Shown here: in pieces, positions 1-8,402 of the stretch
How the letters are laid out: every line of letters begins with the position of its first letter
Numbering within the stretch: the stretch's first letter is position 1
Assembly: GCA_031264185.1 (NCBI GenBank)
Contig: JAISEL010000112.1
Coordinates: 1-64,000 of the forward strand
Reading direction: 5' to 3'
DNA: 64,000 nt
From: Deltaproteobacteria bacterium
Lineage (GTDB): Bacteria; Desulfobacterota; Desulfarculia; Adiutricales; Adiutricaceae
Translations under genes and position numbers: made by a program
Notes under the pieces: generated by a model
The model's input: only the letters and a program-made list of their open reading frames with translations
Databases searched by the model: none
Told to the model about the DNA's origin: nothing

Positions 1-186
1 AGGTGAGAGCTTCCTTCCTGTCCCGACAGGTCTGCCGCGTTTTTTGGCCGCCAGCCCTTCCTCTCCGGCGAGTTCATACCGCTCAACCCAGCGGCAGACA
101 GTAGGAACGCTTACAAGTAACATGAAAGCGATGATGAGTGCCGGGAAATTCCGACGATGGAGGTTAATCACCCGGTCTCTGATCAT
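1..186 (-). mobile_element. IS630-like transposase, N-terminal part (runs off left edge)
   Basis: Read on the minus strand, an open frame starts at the ATG at 184-186 and continues past base 1 without a stop. Its 62 codons read as a helix-turn-helix of IS630-type transposases: a motif RDRVINLHRR, a recognition helix ending VPTVCRWVERY, then GEEGLAAKKRGRPVG, the usual linker with a Gly-Arg-Pro patch. The DDE catalytic domain would lie left of the window. Just upstream (337-362) is a 26-bp sequence matching the terminal repeats of the small repeats at 8310, 43091 and 61952, in the orientation expected for the right end of this element. Family assignment rests on the HTH pattern; whether the full gene is intact cannot be seen. 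Confidence 0.6.
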
Positions 187-336
187 CTGCGGATACGTTT
201 TGTTGTGTTGGCAGGTTCAATTGTTTTCATGCATATATTATGCAATAAAAATAATGCAATATCTGTTCTCTGTTTGTGGTAAGGATAAAAAAGTTTTAAT
301 TCCACAATATCCTTAAATGGTACGGTGTTTATAATT

Positions 337-362
337 TATCAAAATTATCCGCCGAGGTAATA
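337..362. repeat. Solo terminal inverted repeat, probable right end of the IS630-like element
   Basis: The sequence ends in GCCGAGGTAATA and begins TATCAAAATTATCC. It matches the right ends of the MITEs at 8377-8402 and 43248-43273, and its outer end finishes in TA as theirs do. No matching left end is seen between here and base 1, so the element should extend leftward and include the transposase fragment at 1-186. Confidence 0.65.
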
Positions 363-697
363 TCAAGCTATTTACATCTATCAAAGTTATAACATAATTT
401 TATTTTATAATATATGTCCATAAATTGCACTTTATCTATTATTATATAACTACTGCTTTTTAGCTCACTAAATATTTCATTTCGGTTCCCGGAACTTTCA
501 GTCCTTTCCTTTTAACTGGCCTTCCCCTCGCCCCGAATTCCCAAGTCCAAACATGAGAAAATTTTGGACGGTTTATTTTGTCCGTTGATTGCATGCAGAA
601 ATTGTCGGGAATTTGACGACGGCAAAACGGGGCCGCCAAATTTTCTGTGGATACTGACGGAAAACCTTGCCTTGCAGTTTTGGCGGATTCTTGAGCC
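363..697. other. Non-coding, AT-rich then mixed
   Basis: No reading frame here has a recognisable domain or ribosome-binding site. The left half is AT-rich. The right half, about 480-700, is GC-richer and lies just downstream of the hydrogenase operon terminator. Confidence 0.5.
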
Positions 698-739
698 AAA
701 AAATTCCCCCGGACAGAAAAGCGGCTTCTGTCAGGGGGA
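698..739 (-). terminator. Rho-independent terminator of the hydrogenase operon
   Basis: A stem of 14 bp with one mismatch (705-718 paired with 726-739, seven-base loop) begins TCCCCCGG and ends CAGGGGGA on the plus strand. It is followed, in the minus-strand direction, by six U residues (A698-A703 on the plus strand). It lies 13 bp past the stop codon of the [FeFe] hydrogenase large subunit and is oriented to end that transcript. Confidence 0.85.
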
Positions 740-751
740 GCCTAAAGGTTT

Positions 752-2491
752 TTACTTATGAAAACGCTCATTAGCGTTAACAAATGAGGTATGTAAAAGC
801 TGGTGGCTTAAATGGCCGCAAGGCTCGTGGAGGAATTCCCGGTAAAGAGTTTGGACCTCCGGATTTTCATGGCTTTTGCGGAGCGGCAGATTCCGATCAT
901 CCTGATAGAGGCCCTGGATGCGCTTGGCCCGATAATTAATATCGCGGCTGATGGGCTGACCGCCGCCTGCCACGCAACCTCCGGGACAGGCCATAACTTC
1001 AATAAAATGCCAGCCATTGGGATTCCCGGCTTTGATGGACTCCATAACCTGACGAGCCCGGGACAGACCGTGAGCAATGGCCACCTTGATTGTGGTGCCG
1101 TCCAGGTCGATTTCCGCTTCCCGAATACCTGTCAGGCCTCGGACCGCATCAAACTCCAAGTTGGGGAGAGTCTTTTTGGTGACTACCTCGTAGGCGGTCC
1201 GAAGAGCGGCCTCCATCACCCCGCCGGTCAGACCAAAAATGGTGCCCGCTCCGGTTCCCTGACCCATAACCGGGTCGTAGGGTGCGGACTCAAGACTATT
1301 TAGGTCAATCCCGCTGGATTTAAGTAACAAGCCTAATTCCCTGGTGGTCAGGACATAGTCCACGTCCTGATAGCCGCTGGCGTTCATCTCTGGCCTTTGG
1401 CACTCGAACTTCTTGGCTGCGCAGGGCATGATAGAGACCGAGACGATTTTTCCCGGATTAAGGCCCTCCCGCTCGGCATAATAGGTTTTAACCAGGGCCC
1501 CAAAGATCTGCTGTGGGCTTTTGCAGGTGGAGTGGTGTTCAACCATCTCCGGGTAGAACATTTCCAGAAAATTTATCCAACCCGGCGAGCAGCTGGTGAT
1601 CATCGGCAGCCCCTTCTGGCTTTCCAGCCGGTGAAGAAATTCGGTGGCCTCCTCCATTATGGTCACGTCGGCCGTGAAATTGGTGTCCATAACCCGGTCA
1701 AACCCCAGACGCTTCAAGGCGGCCACCATTTTTCCGGTAACTATGGTTCCTGGCGGATGGCCAAACATCTCACCCAAGGCCACCCGAGTGGCCGGAGCGG
1801 TCTGGACAATAACAATCTTCTCCGGGTCATTGATGGCGGTCAAAACGGCTTCCGTATGATCTTTGACCGTGATGGCTCCCACCGGGCAAACAACCGAACA
1901 CTGACCGCAAAGGGTACAACGAACGTCGCCCAGACTTTTACCAAAGGCCGTTGTCACGATAGAGCTGTAACCCCGGTTGGCAAAGGTGTAGACACTGCAG
2001 GACTGGATCTCCGAACAGAAACGTACGCAGCGGCCGCAAAGAATACACTTGTTGGGATCTCGGATCAGACTGGGAGAGGTGTCGTCAACTTCCCAGACCG
2101 GTTTAGCCTGATCAAAACGCACTTCCCTGACACCCAGTTCCAGGGCCAGAGTTTGTAATTCGCAGCTCTGGTTCCGAGCGCAGGTAAAACAATCCCTGGG
2201 ATGATTAGCCAATAACAGTTCCACCACCAACCGCCTGGCTTCGCGGACTTTGGGGGAATTCGTCAGGACCGTCATGCCCTCAACGACAGGACTGGAGCAG
2301 GCAGCCGCCAAAGCCCTGGCCCCCAGAACTTCGACCACGCAAACCCGACAGCCGCTGTACGGCTTAATGTCGAAGTGATGGCAGAGCGTGGGTATGTTTA
2401 TGCCCAGTTTTTTAGCCGCCCCCCAGATGGTGACCCCGGCGGGAACGGTGACGGGCAAATCGTCTATAGTTAGAGTGACATTTTCGCTCAT
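752..2491 (-). CDS. hydA: [FeFe] hydrogenase catalytic subunit, NAD(P)-linked, HydA/HndD type
   Basis: Catalytic subunit of a multimeric cytoplasmic [FeFe] hydrogenase (579 aa). It has an N-terminal [2Fe-2S] ferredoxin domain with Cys 37, 48, 51 and 65, a His/Cys-ligated [4Fe-4S] segment near 97-110, and two [4Fe-4S] motifs near 149-159 and 192-202. The H-cluster domain carries all three signatures: TSCSPGW (Cys 301), MPCxxKxxE (Cys 357) and a C-terminal EVMACPGGCVAGG. The ATG at 2489-2491 is chosen because the protein then begins directly at the ferredoxin fold; a longer frame exists upstream but overlaps the hydB gene. The gap to hydB is 10 nt. In HydABC enzymes this subunit makes or consumes H2 with electrons from the NuoE/F-like partners, often by bifurcation with ferredoxin. 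Bifurcation is inferred from family, not shown. Confidence 0.95.
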   Translation of the reverse strand: MSENVTLTIDDLPVTVPAGVTIWGAAKKLGINIPTLCHHFDIKPYSGCRVCVVEVLGARALAAACSSPVVEGMTVLTNSPKVREARRLVVELLLANHPRDCFTCARNQSCELQTLALELGVREVRFDQAKPVWEVDDTSPSLIRDPNKCILCGRCVRFCSEIQSCSVYTFANRGYSSIVTTAFGKSLGDVRCTLCGQCSVVCPVGAITVKDHTEAVLTAINDPEKIVIVQTAPATRVALGEMFGHPPGTIVTGKMVAALKRLGFDRVMDTNFTADVTIMEEATEFLHRLESQKGLPMITSCSPGWINFLEMFYPEMVEHHSTCKSPQQIFGALVKTYYAEREGLNPGKIVSVSIMPCAAKKFECQRPEMNASGYQDVDYVLTTRELGLLLKSSGIDLNSLESAPYDPVMGQGTGAGTIFGLTGGVMEAALRTAYEVVTKKTLPNLEFDAVRGLTGIREAEIDLDGTTIKVAIAHGLSRARQVMESIKAGNPNGWHFIEVMACPGGCVAGGGQPISRDINYRAKRIQGLYQDDRNLPLRKSHENPEVQTLYREFLHEPCGHLSHQLLHTSFVNANERFHK

Positions 2492-2501
2492 AATCGTCGC
2501 C

Positions 2502-4412
2502 TCACTTTTTGAAGATTGCGCGGTTTTTGCGGCAGGCCCCGATGCAGGCGCCGCATTTAATACATTTGGAGATGTCGATGGTATGGGCCTTTTTCGGCGA
2601 GCCGTCGATAGCCTGGACCGGGCACTTTTTCCGGCAGACTCCGCAGCCGATACACCGGTCGACGTCGATCCAGTAGGTGATGAGGTCAACACAGTGGTGG
2701 GCGGGGCACCTTTTTTCATATATGTGAGCCTTATACTCCTCCCGAAAATAGGTCAGAGTGGAGAGAATAGGATTGGGCGAGGTCTGACCCAGACCGCAAA
2801 GGGCCGACAGCTTGATGTTCCTGGCCAGTTCTTCTAAGAGTTCAATGTCACCAGCCTTGCCCTTGCCTTTGGTGATGTTGTTTAAGATGTTGAGCATCCT
2901 GGTCGTTCCCTCGCGGCAGGGAGTGCACTTGCCGCAACTTTCATCCCGGGTAAAAGAGAGGAAAAATTCGGCCAGGGCCACCATACAGGTGTCCTCGTCC
3001 ACCACCACCAGACCTCCGGATCCCATCATGGCTCCGGCCTCAATTAGGGAATCGTAGTCCACCGGCCGGTCGATCATTGATTCCGGCAGGCAGCCGCCGG
3101 AGGGTCCGCCAATCTGGACGGCTTTAAACTGTTTGTTGTTTTGAATGCCGCCGCCGATATCGTAAATGATCTCCCGCATGGTCATGCCCATGGAAACCTC
3201 AGCCAGACCGGTATTTCTGATCTTGCCGGTCAGGGCGAAGACTTTGGTTCCCTTGGATTTTTCCGTACCGTAGGAGGCGAACCAGTCGCCGCCATTCAGG
3301 ATGATCCCCGGGATGTTGGCCCAGGTCTCGACGTTATTGTTGTTCGTCGGTTTTCCCCATAGACCGGAGACGGCCGGAAAGGGAGGACGGCTGGTGGGCA
3401 TGCCGCGTTTTCCTTCAATAGATTGGATTAACGCCGTCTCCTCTCCGCAAACAAAAGCCCCGGCCCCTTCTTTGAGCCAGATATTAAAAGAAAAGTCAGT
3501 ACCCAAAATGTTCTGCCCCAGAAAACCCATGGCCTCGGCCTGGGCTATAGCGTTCTGAAGGCGCCGGACAGCAATGGGGTACTCAGCCCGGACGTAGATA
3601 TAACCCTCCTGAGCTCCGATGATGAGTCCGCCAATAATCATCCCTTCCAGGAGCCGGTGGGGATCGCCTTCCATTAAAGAGCGGTCCATAAAAGCTCCGG
3701 GATCGCCTTCGTCGGCGTTGCAGATGATGTATTTTTTATCTCCCTGAGCCTGACGGCAGAGTTCCCATTTGCGGCCGGTCGGAAAACCGCCCCCGCCTCT
3801 GCCCCTCAGACCGGACTTTTTAACCTCATCCAGAAGAGACTCGGCGTCGTCACGCTTGGCCAGGGCTTTGGCCAGAGCCTTGTAACCGTCATAGGCTATG
3901 TACTCTTCCACGTCCTCGGGGTTAATATGGCCGCAGTTGGCCAACAGAATCCTATTCTGCTTGGCGTAAAACTCAATCTCGTTGTAGCGGACAATAGGCC
4001 GCATGGATTCCCGGTCGTGATACAAAAGCTTGGGCACTGGCCGGTGATTAATAATGGTTTCGTCAATTATCTCCCCCACGTCATGAGGGCGAAGTCGGAT
4101 GTAATAGATGTCGTCAGGGTAGACCACCAAAAGAGGACCCATCTCACAGAAACCGTGACAGCCGATGACCACTATTTCCACTGATTTGTCCATATTCCGG
4201 ACAGCCAGTTCCTCTTTGAAAGCCGCAACCAGGTCCCGTGAGCCCGAAGAGGCGCAACCGGTATCGCAGCAGATCATGACGTGATGAGTGATGTCATTGT
4301 AGGGTTTAGCGTTGGGATCCTTCCTGATGGCAATTCGGGGCAGAATCCGAGTCTTTAAAGCCTCAAGCTCCTCAGGGCCGGTCAGGCGAGGCAGATCTTC
4401 CAAGTTTTTCAT
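2502..4412 (-). CDS. hydB: Hydrogenase flavoprotein subunit, NuoF-like, HydB/HndC type
   Basis: A 636-residue diaphorase subunit that binds FMN and NAD(P)H and passes electrons to hydA. It contains, in order: a thioredoxin-like [2Fe-2S] domain (Cys 48/49, 53, 85, 89); the NuoF core with the Gly-rich FMN/NADH loop GRGGGGFPTGRKWE near residue 210; an SLBB region; the [4Fe-4S] motif ESCGKCTPCREG near 495; and a C-terminal double [4Fe-4S] ferredoxin (CIGCGVCRKKCP and CIKCGACIGAC). Fusion of the thioredoxin-like domain to the N-terminus explains why no separate HndB gene is present, so the operon is the three-gene HydABC form. It lies 12 nt downstream of hydC. Confidence 0.95.
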   Translation of the reverse strand: MKNLEDLPRLTGPEELEALKTRILPRIAIRKDPNAKPYNDITHHVMICCDTGCASSGSRDLVAAFKEELAVRNMDKSVEIVVIGCHGFCEMGPLLVVYPDDIYYIRLRPHDVGEIIDETIINHRPVPKLLYHDRESMRPIVRYNEIEFYAKQNRILLANCGHINPEDVEEYIAYDGYKALAKALAKRDDAESLLDEVKKSGLRGRGGGGFPTGRKWELCRQAQGDKKYIICNADEGDPGAFMDRSLMEGDPHRLLEGMIIGGLIIGAQEGYIYVRAEYPIAVRRLQNAIAQAEAMGFLGQNILGTDFSFNIWLKEGAGAFVCGEETALIQSIEGKRGMPTSRPPFPAVSGLWGKPTNNNNVETWANIPGIILNGGDWFASYGTEKSKGTKVFALTGKIRNTGLAEVSMGMTMREIIYDIGGGIQNNKQFKAVQIGGPSGGCLPESMIDRPVDYDSLIEAGAMMGSGGLVVVDEDTCMVALAEFFLSFTRDESCGKCTPCREGTTRMLNILNNITKGKGKAGDIELLEELARNIKLSALCGLGQTSPNPILSTLTYFREEYKAHIYEKRCPAHHCVDLITYWIDVDRCIGCGVCRKKCPVQAIDGSPKKAHTIDISKCIKCGACIGACRKNRAIFKK

Positions 4413-4424
4413 TTCCGCCTCCTT

Positions 4425-4913
4425 TCAGCTACGGTACTTAGCCAGGATTTCGGGGATCCGTTCCGGGCGAAGGCGGCCGTGGGCCTCGTTGTCGACCATC
4501 ATGACGGGAGCCAAACTACAGGCGCCCAGACAGGCCACAGTCTCAAGAGTGAATTGTTGGTCAGCGGTGGTCCCTCCAGGGGTGACGCCCAGGTTGGACT
4601 TTAGTGTCTCCAGGATCAGGGACGAGTTCCGTACATGACAAGCTGTACCCTGGCAGGTGCGGATAACGTGTTTACCGCGAGGTAAAAGCCGAAACTGGGC
4701 GTAAAAAGTGACCACGCCGTAGATCTGGCTGATGGGAACCGACATTCTCTTGGCAATGGCCTCAAGAACGGTCGACGGCAGATAGCCGTATGTCTCCTGG
4801 GCGGCCTGAAGGACTGGGATAAGCGATCCCCTGACCACCTTTTTATAGGTCTCGAAGATCGGCTCCAGTTTGATCAGATCAATTGAGCTGGACTGGGGAG
4901 AGATGACGCTCAT
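4425..4913 (-). CDS. hydC: Hydrogenase [2Fe-2S] subunit, NuoE-like, HydC/HndA type
   Basis: First gene of the hydrogenase operon (162 aa), the NuoE-type thioredoxin-like [2Fe-2S] protein. The cluster ligands are visible as CQGTAC and CLGAC, and YGVVTFYAQFRL is typical of the family. An upstream in-frame ATG would add 29 residues, but the ATG at 4911-4913 has an AGGAG about nine bases upstream and gives the usual family length, so it is preferred. The subunit relays electrons between the flavin subunit and the catalytic subunit. Confidence 0.93.
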   Translation of the reverse strand: MSVISPQSSSIDLIKLEPIFETYKKVVRGSLIPVLQAAQETYGYLPSTVLEAIAKRMSVPISQIYGVVTFYAQFRLLPRGKHVIRTCQGTACHVRNSSLILETLKSNLGVTPGGTTADQQFTLETVACLGACSLAPVMMVDNEAHGRLRPERIPEILAKYRS

Positions 4914-5489
4914 ATATCGGTAACTCCTAAAAGTGATAACCTGGGGGTCCCCCAAAAACCTGGAAAACTTGCTGCCGAGGCTTTTGAAGGTTCCGGCCAA
5001 GAAAACCGGACCAAGTTTGTTGTCGCTAAGGGGTCGTGACCGTTTTTCCGGAAACCGGAGCGAGGATTTAAGTTTGAGAGGGACTTTTAAGGGAGCGAGG
5101 ACGGAGACAAAATGAGGCCAGTCTGCGCAGATGAAAGATTATCCAAAGGTCCGGCCTAAGAAAAACCAGAGCCGCCACAATATGTATTGGGATAAGATAA
5201 CCCTGACCTTTGGCATAAGCAATGGGTAAACCCCACCTGTCCGGGTTTTGAAACCCCAATTCGCGCAAACATTATAAGCCGATATTCAGCCAATAACGAT
5301 TGGTCAAACCAAACCCGCCTTTGGCCAATTATCTTTTTATCTTTTATCCGTAGCCGCTCCCCGGCCAGACCAACTTAAGGCAGCCCAGGGAACAAAAAAT
5401 TCTCGCTGAAATCGGTCACGGCCAGTTACAGCCGCCCCAAGGCCGCAGCCCCGGGCCAGGGCGGACTCACATTATCCGCCCCGTACTGC
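4914..5489. other. Hydrogenase operon upstream region, non-coding
   Basis: No convincing gene. It holds short GC palindromes, including TGGGGGTCCCCCA at 4941-4953, and several CCGGAAA-type short inverted repeats just upstream of hydC. These may be in its 5' leader. No recognisable Rex or other operator was found by eye. Confidence 0.4.
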
Positions 5490-6660
5490 GAACCGGGGCG
5501 GTCTTCCTGACTCCGGCCCGCTAATTTAAAAATCAGGCGGAACGGAAAAAAGGCTGGCGACGGAACGCGGAAATAGGCGAAAAGCCCTGGCTGACGCAAA
5601 AAATTAGGTTCCTGACCTTCCAGGGAATAGAGCCTAAACTCATGGTCAGGAGTTAATGACCCACAAAAGCCAGGAAAACTCATGACGGACCGGGGCGGTC
5701 ATCCTCCAGAATTTCAGCCTGCCAATAGCTTGATCGGCGGAATAACAGGAGGGCTGGCGACGGACGCCTATAAATTTTCCTTTAACCCGCGAACCGAGGC
5801 GGTCTTCCTAATTCGACCCGCTAATTTAAAAACCAGCAGCCGGAAAAAGGGCTGGCGACGGAACGCAGCAATAAGCGAAAAGCCCTGGCTGACGCAAACC
5901 AAAAAGTTACCTGGCCTTCCAGGGAATAAAGTTAAAAACTATCGGCCAGGAGTTAAAAAAACATAAAATGCCAGGAGAAATGTTGACTTCCGGGGCGGTC
6001 TTCCTCCAAAAGGTCAGACTGCCAATAACTTGATTGGCGGAATACCAGGAGGGCTGGAGGCGGAGGCCAATAAATTCTCCTTCAGGCATCGGCCCGGGGC
6101 GGTCATCCTGATTCAGGCCCACCTCTTAAAAAAGAGCAGCGGAACAGAAAAAGGGCTGGCGACGAGCGCGGGAAGAGTGAGAAAGACCCTGTTTTCGCAC
6201 GAATTTAAACGCTCCTGACCTTCCAGGGATTAAAGTTAAACTTATGGCCAGGTATTTTTGCCACAATAAACAGCATGATAGAAGCCAAGGGCCCTGAACA
6301 GTTTTCCTCTGATGTCCGGACCAATTTCACAATCAATAGCTGCCAAAAAGGCAGGTGCGGGCTCCTTAAGTCTCTTTCAAAAACTGCGCCGAACGATTTT
6401 TCTTAAAATTTCCGGGCCCTTAACAAAGAGCCCTTGGAATTATTAAAAATTTCCGGACACCGAACGCGGACTAAAAGCGCGAATATCCTAATTTTTCCCT
6501 AACCTGACAAATAATCCTGAGCCTTCAGAGACTAAGGCTGAATGCGGTCAGGCTCAAATGTTTGGACAAATTCGAAATAGTCTGTCCTAAAAAACGGCTG
6601 GACGCCATGGCCTGGAATTTTTTGTTTCAGGGCGGTCATTTGTAAGAGCTGAATACATTC
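5490..6660. repeat. Tandem array, about 300-bp period, four units (last degenerate)
   Basis: The word ccggggcggtcttcctga or a close variant recurs at 5491, 5792 and 6091. A second word, cggggcggtc followed by ttcctcc/atcctcc, recurs at 5691 and 5991. The block aacgcgg...aagccctgg recurs near 5563, 5860 and, diverged, 6462, and the tract cctgaccttccaggga near 5611, 5915, 6213 and 6516. Spacing is within a few bases of 300 each time. No frame stays open across units and there is no ribosome-binding site, so it is read as a non-coding tandem repeat. Confidence 0.75.
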
Positions 6661-7640
6661 ATAGTTAAAATCCAAGGCTTCAAAAAACATCGCCCTACTA
6701 TCTATAGGAAAATCAAATAACTGAAATTATAATATCATATTTAAAAATTATTGTCAACTATTTTTTTGACAAAAATATTATTTTTTCACAAACTACAAGG
6801 TAATCATTTTTCGACTTATATAGTGCTAAAATTATTAAAAAAATAACTTTAAACATTTAATAATAAATTATTGACAAAATAAATGTCAATAATCAAAGAC
6901 AATAACATCTAATAGGCAGCGCAAAATAAAAGTATAAAGTCTATATTATGGCTAAATACCTCCAGAACCCTTGAAAAACAACTGAAAAATAGGTTCCGCA
7001 AGTTAGTCTATTTATTATACTTTCAAATAACTGAAATTATTTTACTAAATTTTACCTGGGGTGTCAATTTTTTTGACTGCAGCTTGACTAGCGAGTTTGG
7101 TGAGACACAGAGCCGGATGGTACTCCGGGGCGAGAAAAAGAGCCCCCAAAATTGTCATTAGTGACCAAAAGTCACACACTAGTGAATTATTGACAGATTT
7201 CCAGATTTTTGTCAAGTAAAGTAAACTGCCAACCTGCCGGCCGGGAATTTCTGGAAAATTTCAGCTACCACAATGACCGGATACCTTCTTTACGGACGGC
7301 CGGGAAACCAGTCTTTTGGGGCGGGCAAAAAGCGTCTGGTAAATTACTCTCCCTGCCCTAAAACGTAATCAATGCGAGGATTTACTGCAAATATTAAAAC
7401 ATGACTTTATTAGACTTGAGGAAAAAAATTTTGGCGATACGACTGTTTTGATGTGCACAAAAGACGCATAGGCAGACATCTGACGGCAGTTATTACCAAT
7501 ACTTTCTATTAGATTGTTTCAAAGCAGGGAAGCAGATTATTAATACATATTCGTGCAATAATGACAATAGGATAAGGAGTTTCCGGCAGTCTGAAGATAA
7601 AATTCGAGTTTTAGACTAAAACCTGACAGTCTTTTTAAAA
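6661..7640. other. AT-rich non-coding region with short repeats
   Basis: No gene seen. A direct repeat tcaaataactgaaattat occurs near 6713 and 7022. An imperfect inverted repeat with core GTGACCAAAAGTCAC lies near 7152-7166, flanked by ATTGTCA and TATTGACA words, and could be an operator. No gene start is adjacent. Confidence 0.35.
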
Positions 7641-7669
7641 GGTGCGGCTGGCCTAAGGTTAGCCGCGCC
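7641..7669 (-). terminator. Possible terminator hairpin
   Basis: GGTGCGGCTGG pairs with TTAGCCGCGCC (11 bp allowing G-U), with a short loop. In the minus direction it is followed by UUUU. It lies 40 bp beyond the stop of the weak minus-strand ORF at 7708-7974 and fits the end of a transcript there, but the U tract is short. Confidence 0.4.
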
Positions 7670-7707
7670 GTATTATTCTGGACCAGAGACGCTTATTTTC
7701 AGGTGGA

Positions 7708-7974
7708 TTACTTTTGCACCAAAATGCCCGTCACTGTTCTGGCTTTAAAAACAGGCCCGAGTTCAGAATCAAACCGGACAATGAGTTCATACCGGCTGTT
7801 CTCCACCCGAAGCCCGCCTCGGCCAGAACCATAACAGTCCCGGCCCCCTCCGGCCTCAGATCCGCTTATGCGGCTGCCAATTTGCCTCTGGGTAATGATT
7901 TTCCGGCCGAAGGAAGCCAATAAACCTGCGCTCTTTAAGTTTTCAAAAAAATCGGTCCAATGGAGAAAAACCAT
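7708..7974 (-). CDS. Hypothetical small protein (uncertain)
   Basis: An 88-codon frame starting with ATG at 7974. The second half, with RYELIVRFDSELGPVFKA and a final RTVTGILVQK, looks beta-rich and uses codons like the neighbouring genes. The first half is less convincing. A possible terminator follows at 7641-7669. No family recognised; it may be a remnant of a longer gene or chance. Confidence 0.25.
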   Translation of the reverse strand: MVFLHWTDFFENLKSAGLLASFGRKIITQRQIGSRISGSEAGGGRDCYGSGRGGLRVENSRYELIVRFDSELGPVFKARTVTGILVQK

Positions 7975-8097
7975 TAATATCTTCCAGATTTTGGGCTTCC
8001 GGGCAAAAGACTCTATTATTTTTCAAAAAAAATTCACCAAGGGCATTGCGATCCGGAACGATCATATGGAATAATCAAAAAATATCAATTTACGGCC

Positions 8098-8250
8098 ATG
8101 TCCGCTGACACAATTTATCAGCGGACCGCAAACATCCTTTTTCCAAAGGATGCGCCTTTTAAGGACCTGCCCGTATTACGATTCGGAACGGCAGGCTGAC
8201 TTTTAAAAAGTCCGTTCCTCTGAGGGGCTGGCCTTACAGTCCTGCCAAAA
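8098..8250 (+). ncRNA. Candidate structured RNA (unclassified)
   Basis: A run of perfect or near-perfect stems: GTCCGCTGA/TCAGCGGAC (8100-8126), CATCCTTT/AAAGGATG (8133-8152), CCTGCC/GGCAGG (8166-8195), and a long one with GGAACGG (8185-8191) pairing CCGTTCC (8212-8218) around GACTTTT/AAAAGTC. The third and fourth stems share bases and are mutually exclusive. No known RNA family was recognised, and the strand is a guess. Confidence 0.3.
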
Positions 8251-8309
8251 ATCAATTAATTTTGAGAACCGGAGTTCAGGGCCGGTCCACCTGCAACCCA
8301 CAGCCTAAA

Positions 8310-8402
8310 TATTACCTCGGCGGATTATTATGATAATCTATTTCTTTATTGATTTTACCTTATGGTGATTTGTTTGTATCAAAATTATCCGCCGGGGTAA
8401 TA
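8310..8402. repeat. 93-bp MITE with terminal inverted repeats
   Basis: The left end TATTACCTCGGCGGATTATT (8310-8329) is inverted at 8383-8402; over the 25-bp arms about 22 positions match. The outermost bases form TA on both sides, the target dinucleotide typical of IS630/Tc1-type elements. It has the same ends and length as the repeat at 61952-62044 and the same ends as the 183-bp repeat at 43091-43273. Its right arm forms the last codons of the lipid kinase gene. Confidence 0.8.

Noticed and set aside
44-316. 90-codon plus frame at the left edge
   Set aside because: Antisense to the IS630-like HTH, which explains the open frame; its tail is AT-rich non-coding.
752-2719. Longer version of the hydrogenase large subunit starting at 2719
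   Set aside because: The extra 76 residues overlap the ferredoxin-coding end of hydB and resemble no [FeFe] hydrogenase N-terminus.
5426-6218. Several 60-95 codon frames inside the 300-bp array
   Set aside because: Frames are not conserved between repeat units and break at different places, so the repeat is non-coding.
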